Shown here: in pieces, positions 16,561-23,776 of the stretch | Numbering within the stretch: the first letter of the stretch is position 1 | Layout: every line of letters begins with the position of its first letter | Assembly (NCBI GenBank): GCA_903904335.1 | Contig: CAIVCF010000134.1 | Coordinates: forward strand, 1-33,586 | Length of the DNA stretch: 33,586 nucleotides | Reading direction: 5' to 3' | Source: an uncultured Chitinophagaceae bacterium | GTDB lineage: Bacteria > Bacteroidota > Bacteroidia > Chitinophagales > Chitinophagaceae | Program-made: the position numbers and the translations under genes | The notes under the pieces: generated by a model | What the model was told of the DNA's origin: nothing | Seen by the model: only the letters and a program-made list of their open reading frames with translations | Database searches by the model: none

Positions 16561-17016
16561 TCATTCATTGTTTTTTCCTGCCATCACTTCCTTGGCTAAA
16601 TCGCTAAATGCATCCGGTGAAAAATCCTCAAAGAGCTGTTTGTACTTACTAGCATCCCAGATTTCGAATCGATCGAGTGCTGCAGCAAGAATTATATCCT
16701 TGCCTAATCCTGCAAATTCCTTCAGTGAAGCCGGTAACAACATTCTTGAAGCTGAATCCAGTTCAATTTCTGTGGCACCTCCTAAAAACTGACGACGGAA
16801 TTGGCGTACTTTCGGGTCGAAATCATTCAACTGACTAATCTTGGCAATTATGAGTTCCCAACTTTTGATCGGATATAGTGTGAGGCACTTTTCAAATCCA
16901 CGACTGAGGATGAAACGCGTTTCCCCTTCAGGCAACTGTTTTTTCAGTCCGCCCGGAAGCAGGAAGCGACCTTTCGCATCAACTGTAGCCTCATATTCGC
17001 CGTGAAATCCGTTCAT
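16561..17016 (-). CDS. mraZ: Transcriptional regulator MraZ
   Basis: First gene of the dcw cluster. It has two tandem SpoVT/AbrB-like (MraZ) folds: the first carries GEYEATVDAKGRFLLP near the N-terminus, the second ELDSASRMLLPASLKEFAG. The family forms ring-shaped oligomers and binds direct repeats upstream of its own gene. I use the ATG at 17016, giving 151 residues, because the family begins just before the GEY motif. The longer frame would begin with GTG at 17055, inside the putative MraZ boxes. It is 20 bp ahead of rsmH and divergent from queA. Confidence 0.95.
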   Translation of the reverse strand: MNGFHGEYEATVDAKGRFLLPGGLKKQLPEGETRFILSRGFEKCLTLYPIKSWELIIAKISQLNDFDPKVRQFRRQFLGGATEIELDSASRMLLPASLKEFAGLGKDIILAAALDRFEIWDASKYKQLFEDFSPDAFSDLAKEVMAGKNNE

Positions 17017-17041
17017 TGTTAATAAATATTGTTCAAGATTA

Positions 17042-17078
17042 CCACTTGTTGACACAAAATAACACTTTTTCCCACTTT
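17042..17078 (-). promoter_or_regulatory. Four MraZ-box-like direct repeats upstream of mraZ
   Basis: On the minus strand four 7-mers lie exactly 10 bp apart: AAAGTGG (17078-17072), AAAGTGT (17068-17062), TTTGTGT (17058-17052) and CAAGTGG (17048-17042). AAAGTG[T/G] repeats with 3-nt spacers are the described MraZ box in Mollicutes, and E. coli MraZ uses 10-bp-spaced TGGG repeats. A TTATTTTG box (17062-17055), one base off the TAnnTTTG -7 consensus, overlaps the array, so binding could block the cluster promoter. The -33 element is not clear. Confidence 0.7.
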
Positions 17079-17115
17079 AAATCCTAATTTGAAGTGATTG
17101 TATTTATCCACAGAT

Positions 17116-17123
17116 TATATTTG
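17116..17123 (+). promoter_or_regulatory. Possible queA promoter -7 box (TATATTTG)
   Basis: TATATTTG fully matches TAnnTTTG and points toward queA, 188 bp away. TTG is 15 bp upstream and TTTG is 24 bp upstream; neither is at the usual 19 or so. The remaining divergent region (17079-17310) holds only a small AAGCC/GGCTT hairpin near 17213. Confidence 0.3.
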
Positions 17124-17310
17124 TCCGAAACTCAATACCAGAAAGAGTTTGAGATGATTTTAAAGAAATAAGCTGTGATTTTGATGTGAATTATTGTGGA
17201 TAAGCAGGCAAGAAGCCTTTTGGGCTTGAATTCCAGAGAAAGATTTTAGTGAGTAGTGCTGCATTTATAAATAGAAATTATCTAAAACCGAATAAGAATT
17301 TTGAATTGAT

Positions 17311-18558
17311 ATGCTATCGAAAAATTTATTTATCAAAGACTTTACCTACGATTTATCTGATGAGAAGATTGCAAAATATCCATTACCGCAAAGGGATGAA
17401 AGCAAACTTTTGATTTATAAAGACAACCTTATTTCTGAGGATATTTATTACAATCTGAATAACTATTTACCTGAAAATTCATTGCTCATTTTTAATAATA
17501 CCAAAGTTGTTGAAGCAAGATTATTATTTCAGAAATCTTCGGGTGGAATAATTGAAATTTTTTGTTTAGAACCAGATGAACAATATGCAGATATTACTTC
17601 TGCCATGTTGCAAAAGGAAAAAGTTTTATGGAAATGTTTAGTAGGTGGTGCAAAAAAATGGAAAGAAGGGTCATTGATTAAAATGATTAATTATGATTCA
17701 AAAGAAATTATTTTATCTGCCACCATAGTGAAAAAAAGAACCGATCATTTTTTGATTGAATTAAGTTGGAATGATGATAGAATATCCTTTGCTGAAGTAT
17801 TGCATCATGCAGGCTTAATTCCTTTGCCTCCTTATTTAAACAGGGAAGCAGAAAAAAAAGACAAAGAAACGTATCAAACAATTTATGCAAAACATGATGG
17901 TTCTGTTGCTGCACCAACAGCAGGATTACATTTTACGGAAAGGTTGTTTGAAAAATTAGCTCAGAAAAATATTCAATGTAATTTTGTTACACTGCATGTT
18001 GGAGCAGGTACATTCAAGCCGGTAAAAACAGAAACGATTCATGAACATGAAATGCATGCCGAGTTTATTGATGTTTCTTATTCTTTCATTCAAAATTTAA
18101 TCGAGAACATTGATAAAACAATCGTTGCAGTTGGAACAACTTCTTTAAGAACATTGGAAAGTTTGTACTGGATGGGTGTGAAAATAGAAGAGAGTAGAGA
18201 GTCTATAATCGGGAGTAATCCGGATATTGAAGATATTTCAGTTCATCAATGGGATCCGTACAATGCAGAAAGAACAAGTATTTCAGTAAAAGAGTCTTTA
18301 GAAAACTTATTGCAGTGGATGAAACAAAACAATTTAGAAAGACTGATCACTAAAACACAGATCATCATTGTGCCCGGATATAAATTTAACGTCATCAAAG
18401 GATTGATCAGTAATTTTCATCAACCGCAATCAACTTTACTATTATTAGTTGCCGCTTTAGTAGGTGATGACTGGAAAAAAATATATAGCTATGCACTTGA
18501 CAATTATTTTCGATTCTTGAGTTATGGTGACGGAAGTTTATTATGGAATAAAAGTTAA
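17311..18558 (+). CDS. queA: tRNA preQ1(34) S-adenosylmethionine ribosyltransferase-isomerase
   Basis: Enzyme of queuosine synthesis that transfers and rearranges the ribose of SAM onto preQ1 at tRNA position 34, forming epoxyqueuosine. Family marks are FTYDLSDEKIAKYPLPQRDESKLL at residues 11-34, LIFNNTKVVEARL at 59-71, VAAPTAGLHFT at 199-209, VTLHVGAGTFKPV shortly after, and NFHQPQSTLLLLVAAL near the end. At 415 residues it is longer than the 356 of E. coli, with extra sequence at about 75-150. Its stop shares the 4 bp TTAA with the stop of the convergent sensor kinase gene. Confidence 0.95.
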   Translation: MLSKNLFIKDFTYDLSDEKIAKYPLPQRDESKLLIYKDNLISEDIYYNLNNYLPENSLLIFNNTKVVEARLLFQKSSGGIIEIFCLEPDEQYADITSAMLQKEKVLWKCLVGGAKKWKEGSLIKMINYDSKEIILSATIVKKRTDHFLIELSWNDDRISFAEVLHHAGLIPLPPYLNREAEKKDKETYQTIYAKHDGSVAAPTAGLHFTERLFEKLAQKNIQCNFVTLHVGAGTFKPVKTETIHEHEMHAEFIDVSYSFIQNLIENIDKTIVAVGTTSLRTLESLYWMGVKIEESRESIIGSNPDIEDISVHQWDPYNAERTSISVKESLENLLQWMKQNNLERLITKTQIIIVPGYKFNVIKGLISNFHQPQSTLLLLVAALVGDDWKKIYSYALDNYFRFLSYGDGSLLWNKS

Positions 18559-19880
18559 GGAATATCCAATGGCATTTCAACAGTAAAGATGGTGCCTTTA
18601 CCTAAGGTACTGTCCACTTTTATTTTTCCTTTGTGAGCATCAATCACTGTTTTTACATAACTCATACCCAAACCAAATCCCTTTACATTGTGAACATTAC
18701 CAGTATGGGCTCGGTAAAATTTTTCAAATATTCGTTTTGCGTTTTCTTTTGTCATGCCAATACCATTATCCTCCACACTGAGGACTACTAATTTATTAGA
18801 GCTATGTGTCGTGACTTTTATCACAGGATTATCTTTTGAATATTTAATTGCATTATCAATGAGGTTTGAGATCATATTCGTGAAATGAATTTCATCTGCA
18901 CTGATTAGATCATTTTTAGCGTTCAGTAAAAAAACAACCCTCCCCATTTTCTCTTTTAACTGTAATTCATAGTTATCCAATACATTTTTTACAATATCGT
19001 GCATGTGTAATTTTTTAAAGTTTAATTGCAACTCCTGTTTTTCCATCAAAGCAGCCTGCAGAATGGTTTCTACATGCTTATTCATTCGCTTGTTTTCTTC
19101 TTTGATGATTCCTGTAAAGTATTGGAACTTCTCTTTATCATTATACACTTTTTCATTTCTTACTGCATCTATTGCCAAAGAGATAGTAGCCAAAGGTGTT
19201 TTCAATTCATGCGTCATATTATTAATGAAGTCACTCTTGATCTCACTTAATTTTTTCTGATTGAGTAAGGTTTTGAGAGTTACATAAAATGCTGCAAGTA
19301 TGATAAGCATGAAAATGGCAACTGCTGCGATCACCCATTTCAAAGAATCCCAGACTTGTTTTTTATAATCGGGAACAATGATGATCAGATTTTCAATAGC
19401 ACTCATGTTTTCAATATCTGATGCATTTCCTGATGTGATAGGAATAATCGTTCTGTGATTATTAGTGGTTTCCATCAACTCCTCCTCAAAATTTCGGGAA
19501 TGCATTGCGACTTCTCCCTGATCATTCACAACAGCAAAATCGAAACTTAGTTTTTTTAATCCTTCTTTTTCAAACGAAACTTCTAATTTTTTATAAATAT
19601 CCTGTTGAGAAAATCTGTCTGCAATAGAAGGTGGTTTTGCAAGTTTTGATAAATCGAATCCAAACCTGAAACCCGGTTTACGTGTAATATTTAATGATGG
19701 TGAATTATGAACAGATTTACTTAAATCATTCGCAACACTTGTTCCCGCATCACTCACTTTATGGAATAACTGAACCTCTCCCACTTCCAAAATATTTTCA
19801 AGCCATGAAGCCTGTAACCAAATAAGGCCTAACAGCGAAAGTGTGATCAGTATAACAATGAGGGGTAATGTTCTCTTCAT
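18555..19880 (-). CDS. Sensor histidine kinase, membrane-bound, orphan
   Basis: Two membrane helices (about residues 5-26 and 183-202) frame a periplasmic sensor region of about 155 residues with no recognised fold. The HisKA domain has phospho-acceptor His224 in FINNMTHELKTPLATISLAID. The HATPase_c domain has N-box NLIDNAIKYS (339-348), G1 DNGIGMT (371-377), an F-box FEKFYRA and G2 GFGLGMSYVKT. All catalytic boxes are intact. No response regulator is adjacent, so its partner is unknown. I start at ATG 19880; the open frame reaches GTG 19886. A TATATTTG -7-like box at 19893-19886 lies directly before the ATG, which would give an almost leaderless mRNA if used. Confidence 0.92.
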   Translation of the reverse strand: MKRTLPLIVILITLSLLGLIWLQASWLENILEVGEVQLFHKVSDAGTSVANDLSKSVHNSPSLNITRKPGFRFGFDLSKLAKPPSIADRFSQQDIYKKLEVSFEKEGLKKLSFDFAVVNDQGEVAMHSRNFEEELMETTNNHRTIIPITSGNASDIENMSAIENLIIIVPDYKKQVWDSLKWVIAAVAIFMLIILAAFYVTLKTLLNQKKLSEIKSDFINNMTHELKTPLATISLAIDAVRNEKVYNDKEKFQYFTGIIKEENKRMNKHVETILQAALMEKQELQLNFKKLHMHDIVKNVLDNYELQLKEKMGRVVFLLNAKNDLISADEIHFTNMISNLIDNAIKYSKDNPVIKVTTHSSNKLVVLSVEDNGIGMTKENAKRIFEKFYRAHTGNVHNVKGFGLGMSYVKTVIDAHKGKIKVDSTLGKGTIFTVEMPLDIP

Positions 19881-20000
19881 CAACACAAATATAATGCTCT
19901 CATAAGCTTACTAAGAAGCATGTCTCAGGTTTATCAACCTTTTAACGAAGAAATTATAAAATATGCATTGAGATTTGACTGAATATCTTAATTTTCATTT

Positions 20001-20552
20001 ATGATTGATCTGTCAGCAGGCACTTTACTTATCTCCGACCCATTTTTAAAAGATCCCAATTTTTTAAGAACGGTAGTGCTTTTATGCGAACATCAGTTCG
20101 AGGGAAGTTTCGGTTTTGTATTGAATAAATTATATGATCAGAAAATTGGCGATCTTGTTGAAGATCTTGCAGGTATTAAATTTCCTGTTTATTACGGCGG
20201 GCCTGTGCAGGTTGACACTTTACATTTCCTGCATCGTTGTCCTGAATTGATTGATGGCGGCATTTTAGTTACAGATGATACTTATTGGGGTGGCAATTTC
20301 GAAACCGTAAGTGCATTACTGAAACAAAACGGTTTACAACAAAATGATATTCGTTTTTATATCGGTTATAGTGGTTGGGGACAAGGACAATTGGAAGATG
20401 AATTAAAAACAAAAAGCTGGATTACTTCTGCTGGTACCAGTAAATTAATCTTTCATCGCTATGCAAATATGATCTGGAAAGAAGCATTGAAAGATTTGGG
20501 TGGCGAGTACGAACAAATGATCAACTATCCTATCGATCCGCAATTAAATTAA
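20001..20552 (+). CDS. yqgE: YqgE/AlgH family protein (UPF0301)
   Basis: Conserved protein of 183 residues with no settled biochemical role. The family marks are all present: [20 protein letters not shown] at residues 7-26, [14 protein letters not shown] just after, [15 protein letters not shown] in the middle, and [17 protein letters not shown] in the last third. There is no signal peptide, so it is cytoplasmic. It is single, divergent from the sensor kinase (about 120 bp gap with no clear promoter seen), and convergent with scoB with a 4-bp overlap of stop codons. Confidence 0.93.
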   Translation: MIDLSAGTLLISDPFLKDPNFLRTVVLLCEHQFEGSFGFVLNKLYDQKIGDLVEDLAGIKFPVYYGGPVQVDTLHFLHRCPELIDGGILVTDDTYWGGNFETVSALLKQNGLQQNDIRFYIGYSGWGQGQLEDELKTKSWITSAGTSKLIFHRYANMIWKEALKDLGGEYEQMINYPIDPQLN

Positions 20553-21205
20553 ACTTTCATTTCAGGAATATCCCCGTTAATTATTATTCTTCCTGCTGTT
20601 TTATTTTTTATTTCTTCAACAGTTACGCCGGGTGCACGTTCTAATAAAACAAAACCATCTTCTGTTACATCTAATACTGCTAATTCTGTTACAATTTTTT
20701 TTACGCATCCAACACCAGTTAATGGCAATGTGCATTGAGGTAATAGTTTGCTTTCGCCTTTTGGATTGGTATGCATCATGGCAACAATAATATTTTTTGC
20801 ACTTGCAACAAGATCCATAGCACCCCCCATTCCTTTCACCATTTTTCCGGGGATTTTCCAATTCGCAATATCTCCTATGTCGCTTACTTCCATTGCTCCT
20901 AAAACAGTGAGATCAATTTTTCCGGCTCGTATCATTCCAAAACTTTCTGCACTGTCAAACAATGCAGCTCCTTTAATTAATGTAACAGTTTCTTTTCCTG
21001 CATTAATTAAATCGGCATCTACTTCTTCTTCTGCAGGATAGGGCCCCATTCCCAGAATTCCATTTTCGCTTTGCAATATCACAGTCATCTCTACAGGAAT
21101 ATAATTCGCAACTAAAGTTGGAATGCCAATACCAAGATTAACATACATGCCATCTTTCAATTCCTGTGCAATGCGTTTCGCAATTCCGTATTTATCAAGC
21201 GGCAT
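20549..21205 (-). CDS. scoB: 3-oxoacid CoA-transferase, subunit B
   Basis: Beta subunit of succinyl-CoA:3-ketoacid CoA-transferase, which moves CoA between succinyl-CoA and acetoacetate in ketone-body or butanoate metabolism. [15 protein letters not shown] at residues 22-36 is the family glycine segment, and SENGILGMG at 46-54 holds the catalytic Glu47 that forms the CoA thioester. [14 protein letters not shown] is the conserved mid-protein motif. Length 218 is standard. It lies 131 bp downstream of scoA, a wide gap for this pair, with repeat copy B between them and a tandem ATTTGAGATT/ATTTAAGATT pair just ahead of its ATG. Confidence 0.95.
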   Translation of the reverse strand: MPLDKYGIAKRIAQELKDGMYVNLGIGIPTLVANYIPVEMTVILQSENGILGMGPYPAEEEVDADLINAGKETVTLIKGAALFDSAESFGMIRAGKIDLTVLGAMEVSDIGDIANWKIPGKMVKGMGGAMDLVASAKNIIVAMMHTNPKGESKLLPQCTLPLTGVGCVKKIVTELAVLDVTEDGFVLLERAPGVTVEEIKNKTAGRIIINGDIPEMKV

Positions 21206-21210
21206 AAATT

Positions 21211-21234
21211 ATTTGAGATTTATTATTTAAGATT
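21211..21234 (+). repeat. ATTTGAGATT / ATTTAAGATT tandem pair ahead of scoB
   Basis: ATTTGAGATT at 21211-21220 and the one-mismatch ATTTAAGATT at 21225-21234, period 14. The first ends up about 6 bp before the scoB ATG on the minus strand. It is the same motif as at 16495 and 26244. Confidence 0.45.
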
Positions 21235-21270
21235 TGATGAACCCAACTTCCATTACTTTATTTAACTATT

Positions 21271-21316
21271 GTTACATTCGATTCTTCCAGTGGAAGAATC
21301 GCACTCTTCTACGTTC
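21271..21316 (+). repeat. Dispersed intergenic repeat copy B, with hairpin insert
   Basis: Same arrangement as copy A: GTTACATT, a perfect 10-bp stem CGATTCTTCC (21279-21288) / GGAAGAATCG (21292-21301) with loop AGT, then CACTCTTCTACGTTC. Relative to copy A one stem pair has changed from T-A to C-G on both arms together. It lies between scoA and scoB. Confidence 0.75.
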
Positions 21317-21336
21317 TTCACTTTATTCTACTATTA

Positions 21337-22035
21337 TTAACTACTAATTCTCACCGTTCTTTTTTCAATTCTTTTTTCATAATTAATTCCCTGAAAAATT
21401 CGATGAACATACACACCGGCAACATCAACTGCATCAGGATTTATTTCACCGGGCTGTACCAATTCTTCCACTTCAGCAATGGTAATATTTCCAGCTTTTG
21501 CCATAGAAGTTGAAAAATTTCTTGTTGTTTTTCTGAAAACCAAATTGCCTAACGTATCACCTTTCCATGCTTTTACAATGCTGAAATCCGCATGCAGTGC
21601 ATATTCCATCAAATACTTCTTTCCATTAAATTCTCTTATTTCTTTTTCGTTTGCAATTTCAGTTCCAACACCTGCCGGTGTAAAAAATGCAGGAATGCCC
21701 GTACCCGCCATTTCAATTCTTGTGGCTAATGTTCCTTGCGGAACGAGATCCACTTCTAATTCGCCGCTTAATAATTGACGTTCGAATTCTGCATTCTCTC
21801 CAACATAACTACTGATCATTTTTTTGATCTGTTTTGTCTTCAATAACAATCCCAGTCCAAAATCGTCAACGCCTGCATTATTAGAAATGCAGATCAAATT
21901 TTTAATCCCTTTTTTTACAAGTGCTGCGATACAATTTTCAGGAATGCCGTTTAATCCAAAACCACCAAGCATAATGGTAGCACTATCTGCAATATCATAT
22001 ATTGCTTCATCAGCCCCGGAGAAAATTTTATTCAT
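21337..22035 (-). CDS. scoA: 3-oxoacid CoA-transferase, subunit A
   Basis: Alpha subunit partner of scoB. The N-terminal segment IMLGGFGLNGIPENCIAAL, the ICISNNAGVDDFGLGLLL strand-loop, and FFTPAGVGTEIANEKEIREF in the middle are typical of the family. FNGKKYLMEYALHADFSIVKAWKGDTLGNLVFRKTTRNF is the conserved CoA-binding part of the C-terminal half. I start at ATG 22035 (232 residues), not the upstream in-frame TTG at 22044, because the family begins at the NKIFSGADEAI segment. It is the upstream gene of the pair. Confidence 0.95.
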   Translation of the reverse strand: MNKIFSGADEAIYDIADSATIMLGGFGLNGIPENCIAALVKKGIKNLICISNNAGVDDFGLGLLLKTKQIKKMISSYVGENAEFERQLLSGELEVDLVPQGTLATRIEMAGTGIPAFFTPAGVGTEIANEKEIREFNGKKYLMEYALHADFSIVKAWKGDTLGNLVFRKTTRNFSTSMAKAGNITIAEVEELVQPGEINPDAVDVAGVYVHRIFQGINYEKRIEKRTVRISS

Positions 22036-22077
22036 ATAAATCAATCGTTAGTGTGCTGTTCAATTCATTAGAAATTA

Positions 22078-22437
22078 TCATTCGGCTTTACCACTCATCT
22101 TGAATCTTTGCCTTGGACCGTAAGAAGAAACAGAGTCCATTAGTATCTTGAATTTATCGGGATGCTTTTCATAAAATTGATAACTGTAATAAAACTGCTC
22201 TTTTGAAATATGGTGCAAATAAAAAACCTGTTGATATAATAAAAGATTATTTTTTGTCTTTAACAAGGCAGAATCTTTTAAGATCAGCAAATTGTTTAAC
22301 TCCTCTGCATTTAGGAGGTCCCACATTACCACTTTAATGGTATCCAAAGGCAGTACTTCCATTTTTTTATTTTTTCCGTTACAGGAAAAGATAAAGGATG
22401 TTAAGACCACAAAAAAACAACAAATAAACATCTTCAT
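22078..22437 (-). CDS. DUF4296 lipoprotein
   Basis: Small lipoprotein of 119 residues. A signal peptide ends in FIFSC, so Cys19 would be lipidated and the protein anchored to the outer membrane or inner membrane. The body (VVMWDLLNAEELNNLL, then a region ending FYYSYQFYEKHPDKFKILMDSV) matches my recollection of the DUF4296 pattern of Bacteroidota, whose function is unknown. The ATG overlaps the stop of the upstream DUF4835 gene in ATGA, so they are translationally coupled and may work together. An alternative is an unnamed lineage lipoprotein. Confidence 0.75.
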   Translation of the reverse strand: MKMFICCFFVVLTSFIFSCNGKNKKMEVLPLDTIKVVMWDLLNAEELNNLLILKDSALLKTKNNLLLYQQVFYLHHISKEQFYYSYQFYEKHPDKFKILMDSVSSYGPRQRFKMSGKAE

Positions 22438-23354
22438 CGCAGTTCATCTTTATATCGTGATGCATTGGCAACGTCCAACTGACTCAATATTTCGACTGCC
22501 TTCGCTTTTTCATCACTTGATGCATTTTTAAAAATACCGATCAACTCAATAAGCTTTGTCTGTAATAAGAATTCGACAACCATTGTATTAGGCACTTCTT
22601 TGTTGAATGCCTGTAATTGTGTTAAAGCCTGCAATATATTACTTCTAGCTTCTGTTTCATTATCATACAGCTTATCTAATCCTGCACGATAATATGTATA
22701 AATGACATCGTGCACAATATTGTTTCTGCTGTTGCTTAAATTGCCTGAAAGCCAATATCTATTTCGCAACCCGTCAAATGCACGCCATCCGCTGATATTA
22801 TTTCCTTCGGGTGCATTGTTAACGATATTTTGTGTTTTTTGATAATACGCATCACCGCCTTTCGGTGAAAAGGAATCATAATCCAATCCAAGAATTATGT
22901 TCACATAATAAGCGAACATGGCAGTTAAATTAGCAGCCAGTGCATCTGTTCCTTGTACGCGATTCTCGTTAAATTCAATCGGTTGATACTCGATATATTT
23001 AAACGTGAAATCCTGATCCTGAAAATTCACTAATGCTGTTTGATAACTAGCATTGTACACTGGTCTTGCTGCCTGAATAATCAGGGTTGCATGATATACA
23101 TTGGGTTCTACAATAGACTGAAGATTTAAGAGGAAACTGCATTGTATCTTTTCACTTTCATTAAACTGATCGTTGGTCCATTTACGGCTGTTGATAAAAT
23201 TGATCAATTGGTTTTGTAAAGTGACAAAAATTTTTTTATCGACTGTTGTGTTAATACGGCTTGCATTGACTGTTACTTTAGCCTGAATTTCCTGAGCATT
23301 TGTACAGAAAGAAACGAATAATACTAAAAATAATATGTAGAATGTCTTCAGCAT
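22434..23354 (-). CDS. DUF4835 family protein (PorD-type, T9SS-associated)
   Basis: Exported protein of 306 residues with a signal peptide (FYILFLVLFVSFCTNAQ) cleaved after the AQ near residue 21. VNASRINTTVDKKIFVTLQN, FINSRKWTNDQF and the YPFNF-like CSFLLNL region match the DUF4835 pattern, and FAYYVNIILGLDYDSFSPKGG is its most conserved segment. Members are often labelled type IX secretion protein PorD; the role is assigned, not shown here. It follows rpoZ after a strong hairpin and is coupled to the DUF4296 gene. In many Bacteroidota coaBC and recN flank this gene; neither is here. Confidence 0.82.
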   Translation of the reverse strand: MLKTFYILFLVLFVSFCTNAQEIQAKVTVNASRINTTVDKKIFVTLQNQLINFINSRKWTNDQFNESEKIQCSFLLNLQSIVEPNVYHATLIIQAARPVYNASYQTALVNFQDQDFTFKYIEYQPIEFNENRVQGTDALAANLTAMFAYYVNIILGLDYDSFSPKGGDAYYQKTQNIVNNAPEGNNISGWRAFDGLRNRYWLSGNLSNSRNNIVHDVIYTYYRAGLDKLYDNETEARSNILQALTQLQAFNKEVPNTMVVEFLLQTKLIELIGIFKNASSDEKAKAVEILSQLDVANASRYKDELR

Positions 23355-23377
23355 GTTTTATTATACTGCAAGTAACA

Positions 23378-23411
23378 AACAAAACGACAGTAGTAGTACT
23401 GTCGTTTTGTT
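23378..23411 (-). terminator. Perfect 15-bp hairpin between rpoZ and the DUF4835 gene
   Basis: AACAAAACGACAGTA (23378-23392) and TACTGTCGTTTTGTT (23397-23411) are exact reverse complements with a 4-nt loop. On the minus strand the stem's right arm ends in a T-rich stretch (CGTTTTGTTTGTTAC), so it can work as a terminator or attenuator for the bamD-rpoZ transcript. It could also act from the other side. Confidence 0.6.
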
Positions 23412-23431
23412 ATTTTAAATAATTCGTATGA

Positions 23432-23776
23432 TTATCTGAACAGATCGTTCTCGTTGTTCTTACGATAGTAGATTTTATTTTCTACAAACTCTTGAGTAGC
23501 AAGGATAGCAGGATTAGGCATTTTTTCATATGCTTTAGAGATCTCTATCTGCTCTTTATTTTCATGGATTTCTTCAAGACTGTCTGTGTGACTTGCAAAT
23601 TCTTCCAGTTTATTGTGCAGTTCTTCTCTTAAAGAAATGTTGATTTGATTGGCACGACGCGAAACAATAGCGATCGATTCATACAAATTGCCTGTCTGAG
23701 ATTTGATATCAACAAGGTTTTTAGTCTCCACCACATTGGATGTATTTCCACTAAGGTGCCTTCTTAATTTGCTCAT
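23432..23776 (-). CDS. rpoZ: RNA polymerase omega subunit (Bacteroidota type)
   Basis: Small RNA polymerase assembly subunit of 114 residues. NLYESIAIVSRRANQINI at about residues 30-47 is the RpoZ core (the RR-x-x-QI helix), and the acidic C-terminal half ends in a short extension (FVENKIYYRKNNEND). The gene order bamD-rpoZ is conserved in the phylum, which supports the call despite low similarity to E. coli RpoZ. Its first 26 bases overlap the end of bamD in another frame, an unusually long overlap. Confidence 0.85.
   Translation of the reverse strand: MSKLRRHLSGNTSNVVETKNLVDIKSQTGNLYESIAIVSRRANQINISLREELHNKLEEFASHTDSLEEIHENKEQIEISKAYEKMPNPAILATQEFVENKIYYRKNNENDLFR

Noticed and set aside
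17014-17055. mraZ starting at GTG 17055
   Set aside because: The 13 extra residues are not typical of MraZ, and the codons lie inside the 10-bp-spaced operator repeats.
17079-17310. A preQ1 riboswitch ahead of queA
   Set aside because: I see no aptamer-like hairpin with the conserved A-rich tail, and queA is not the usual target gene compared with transport or synthesis genes.
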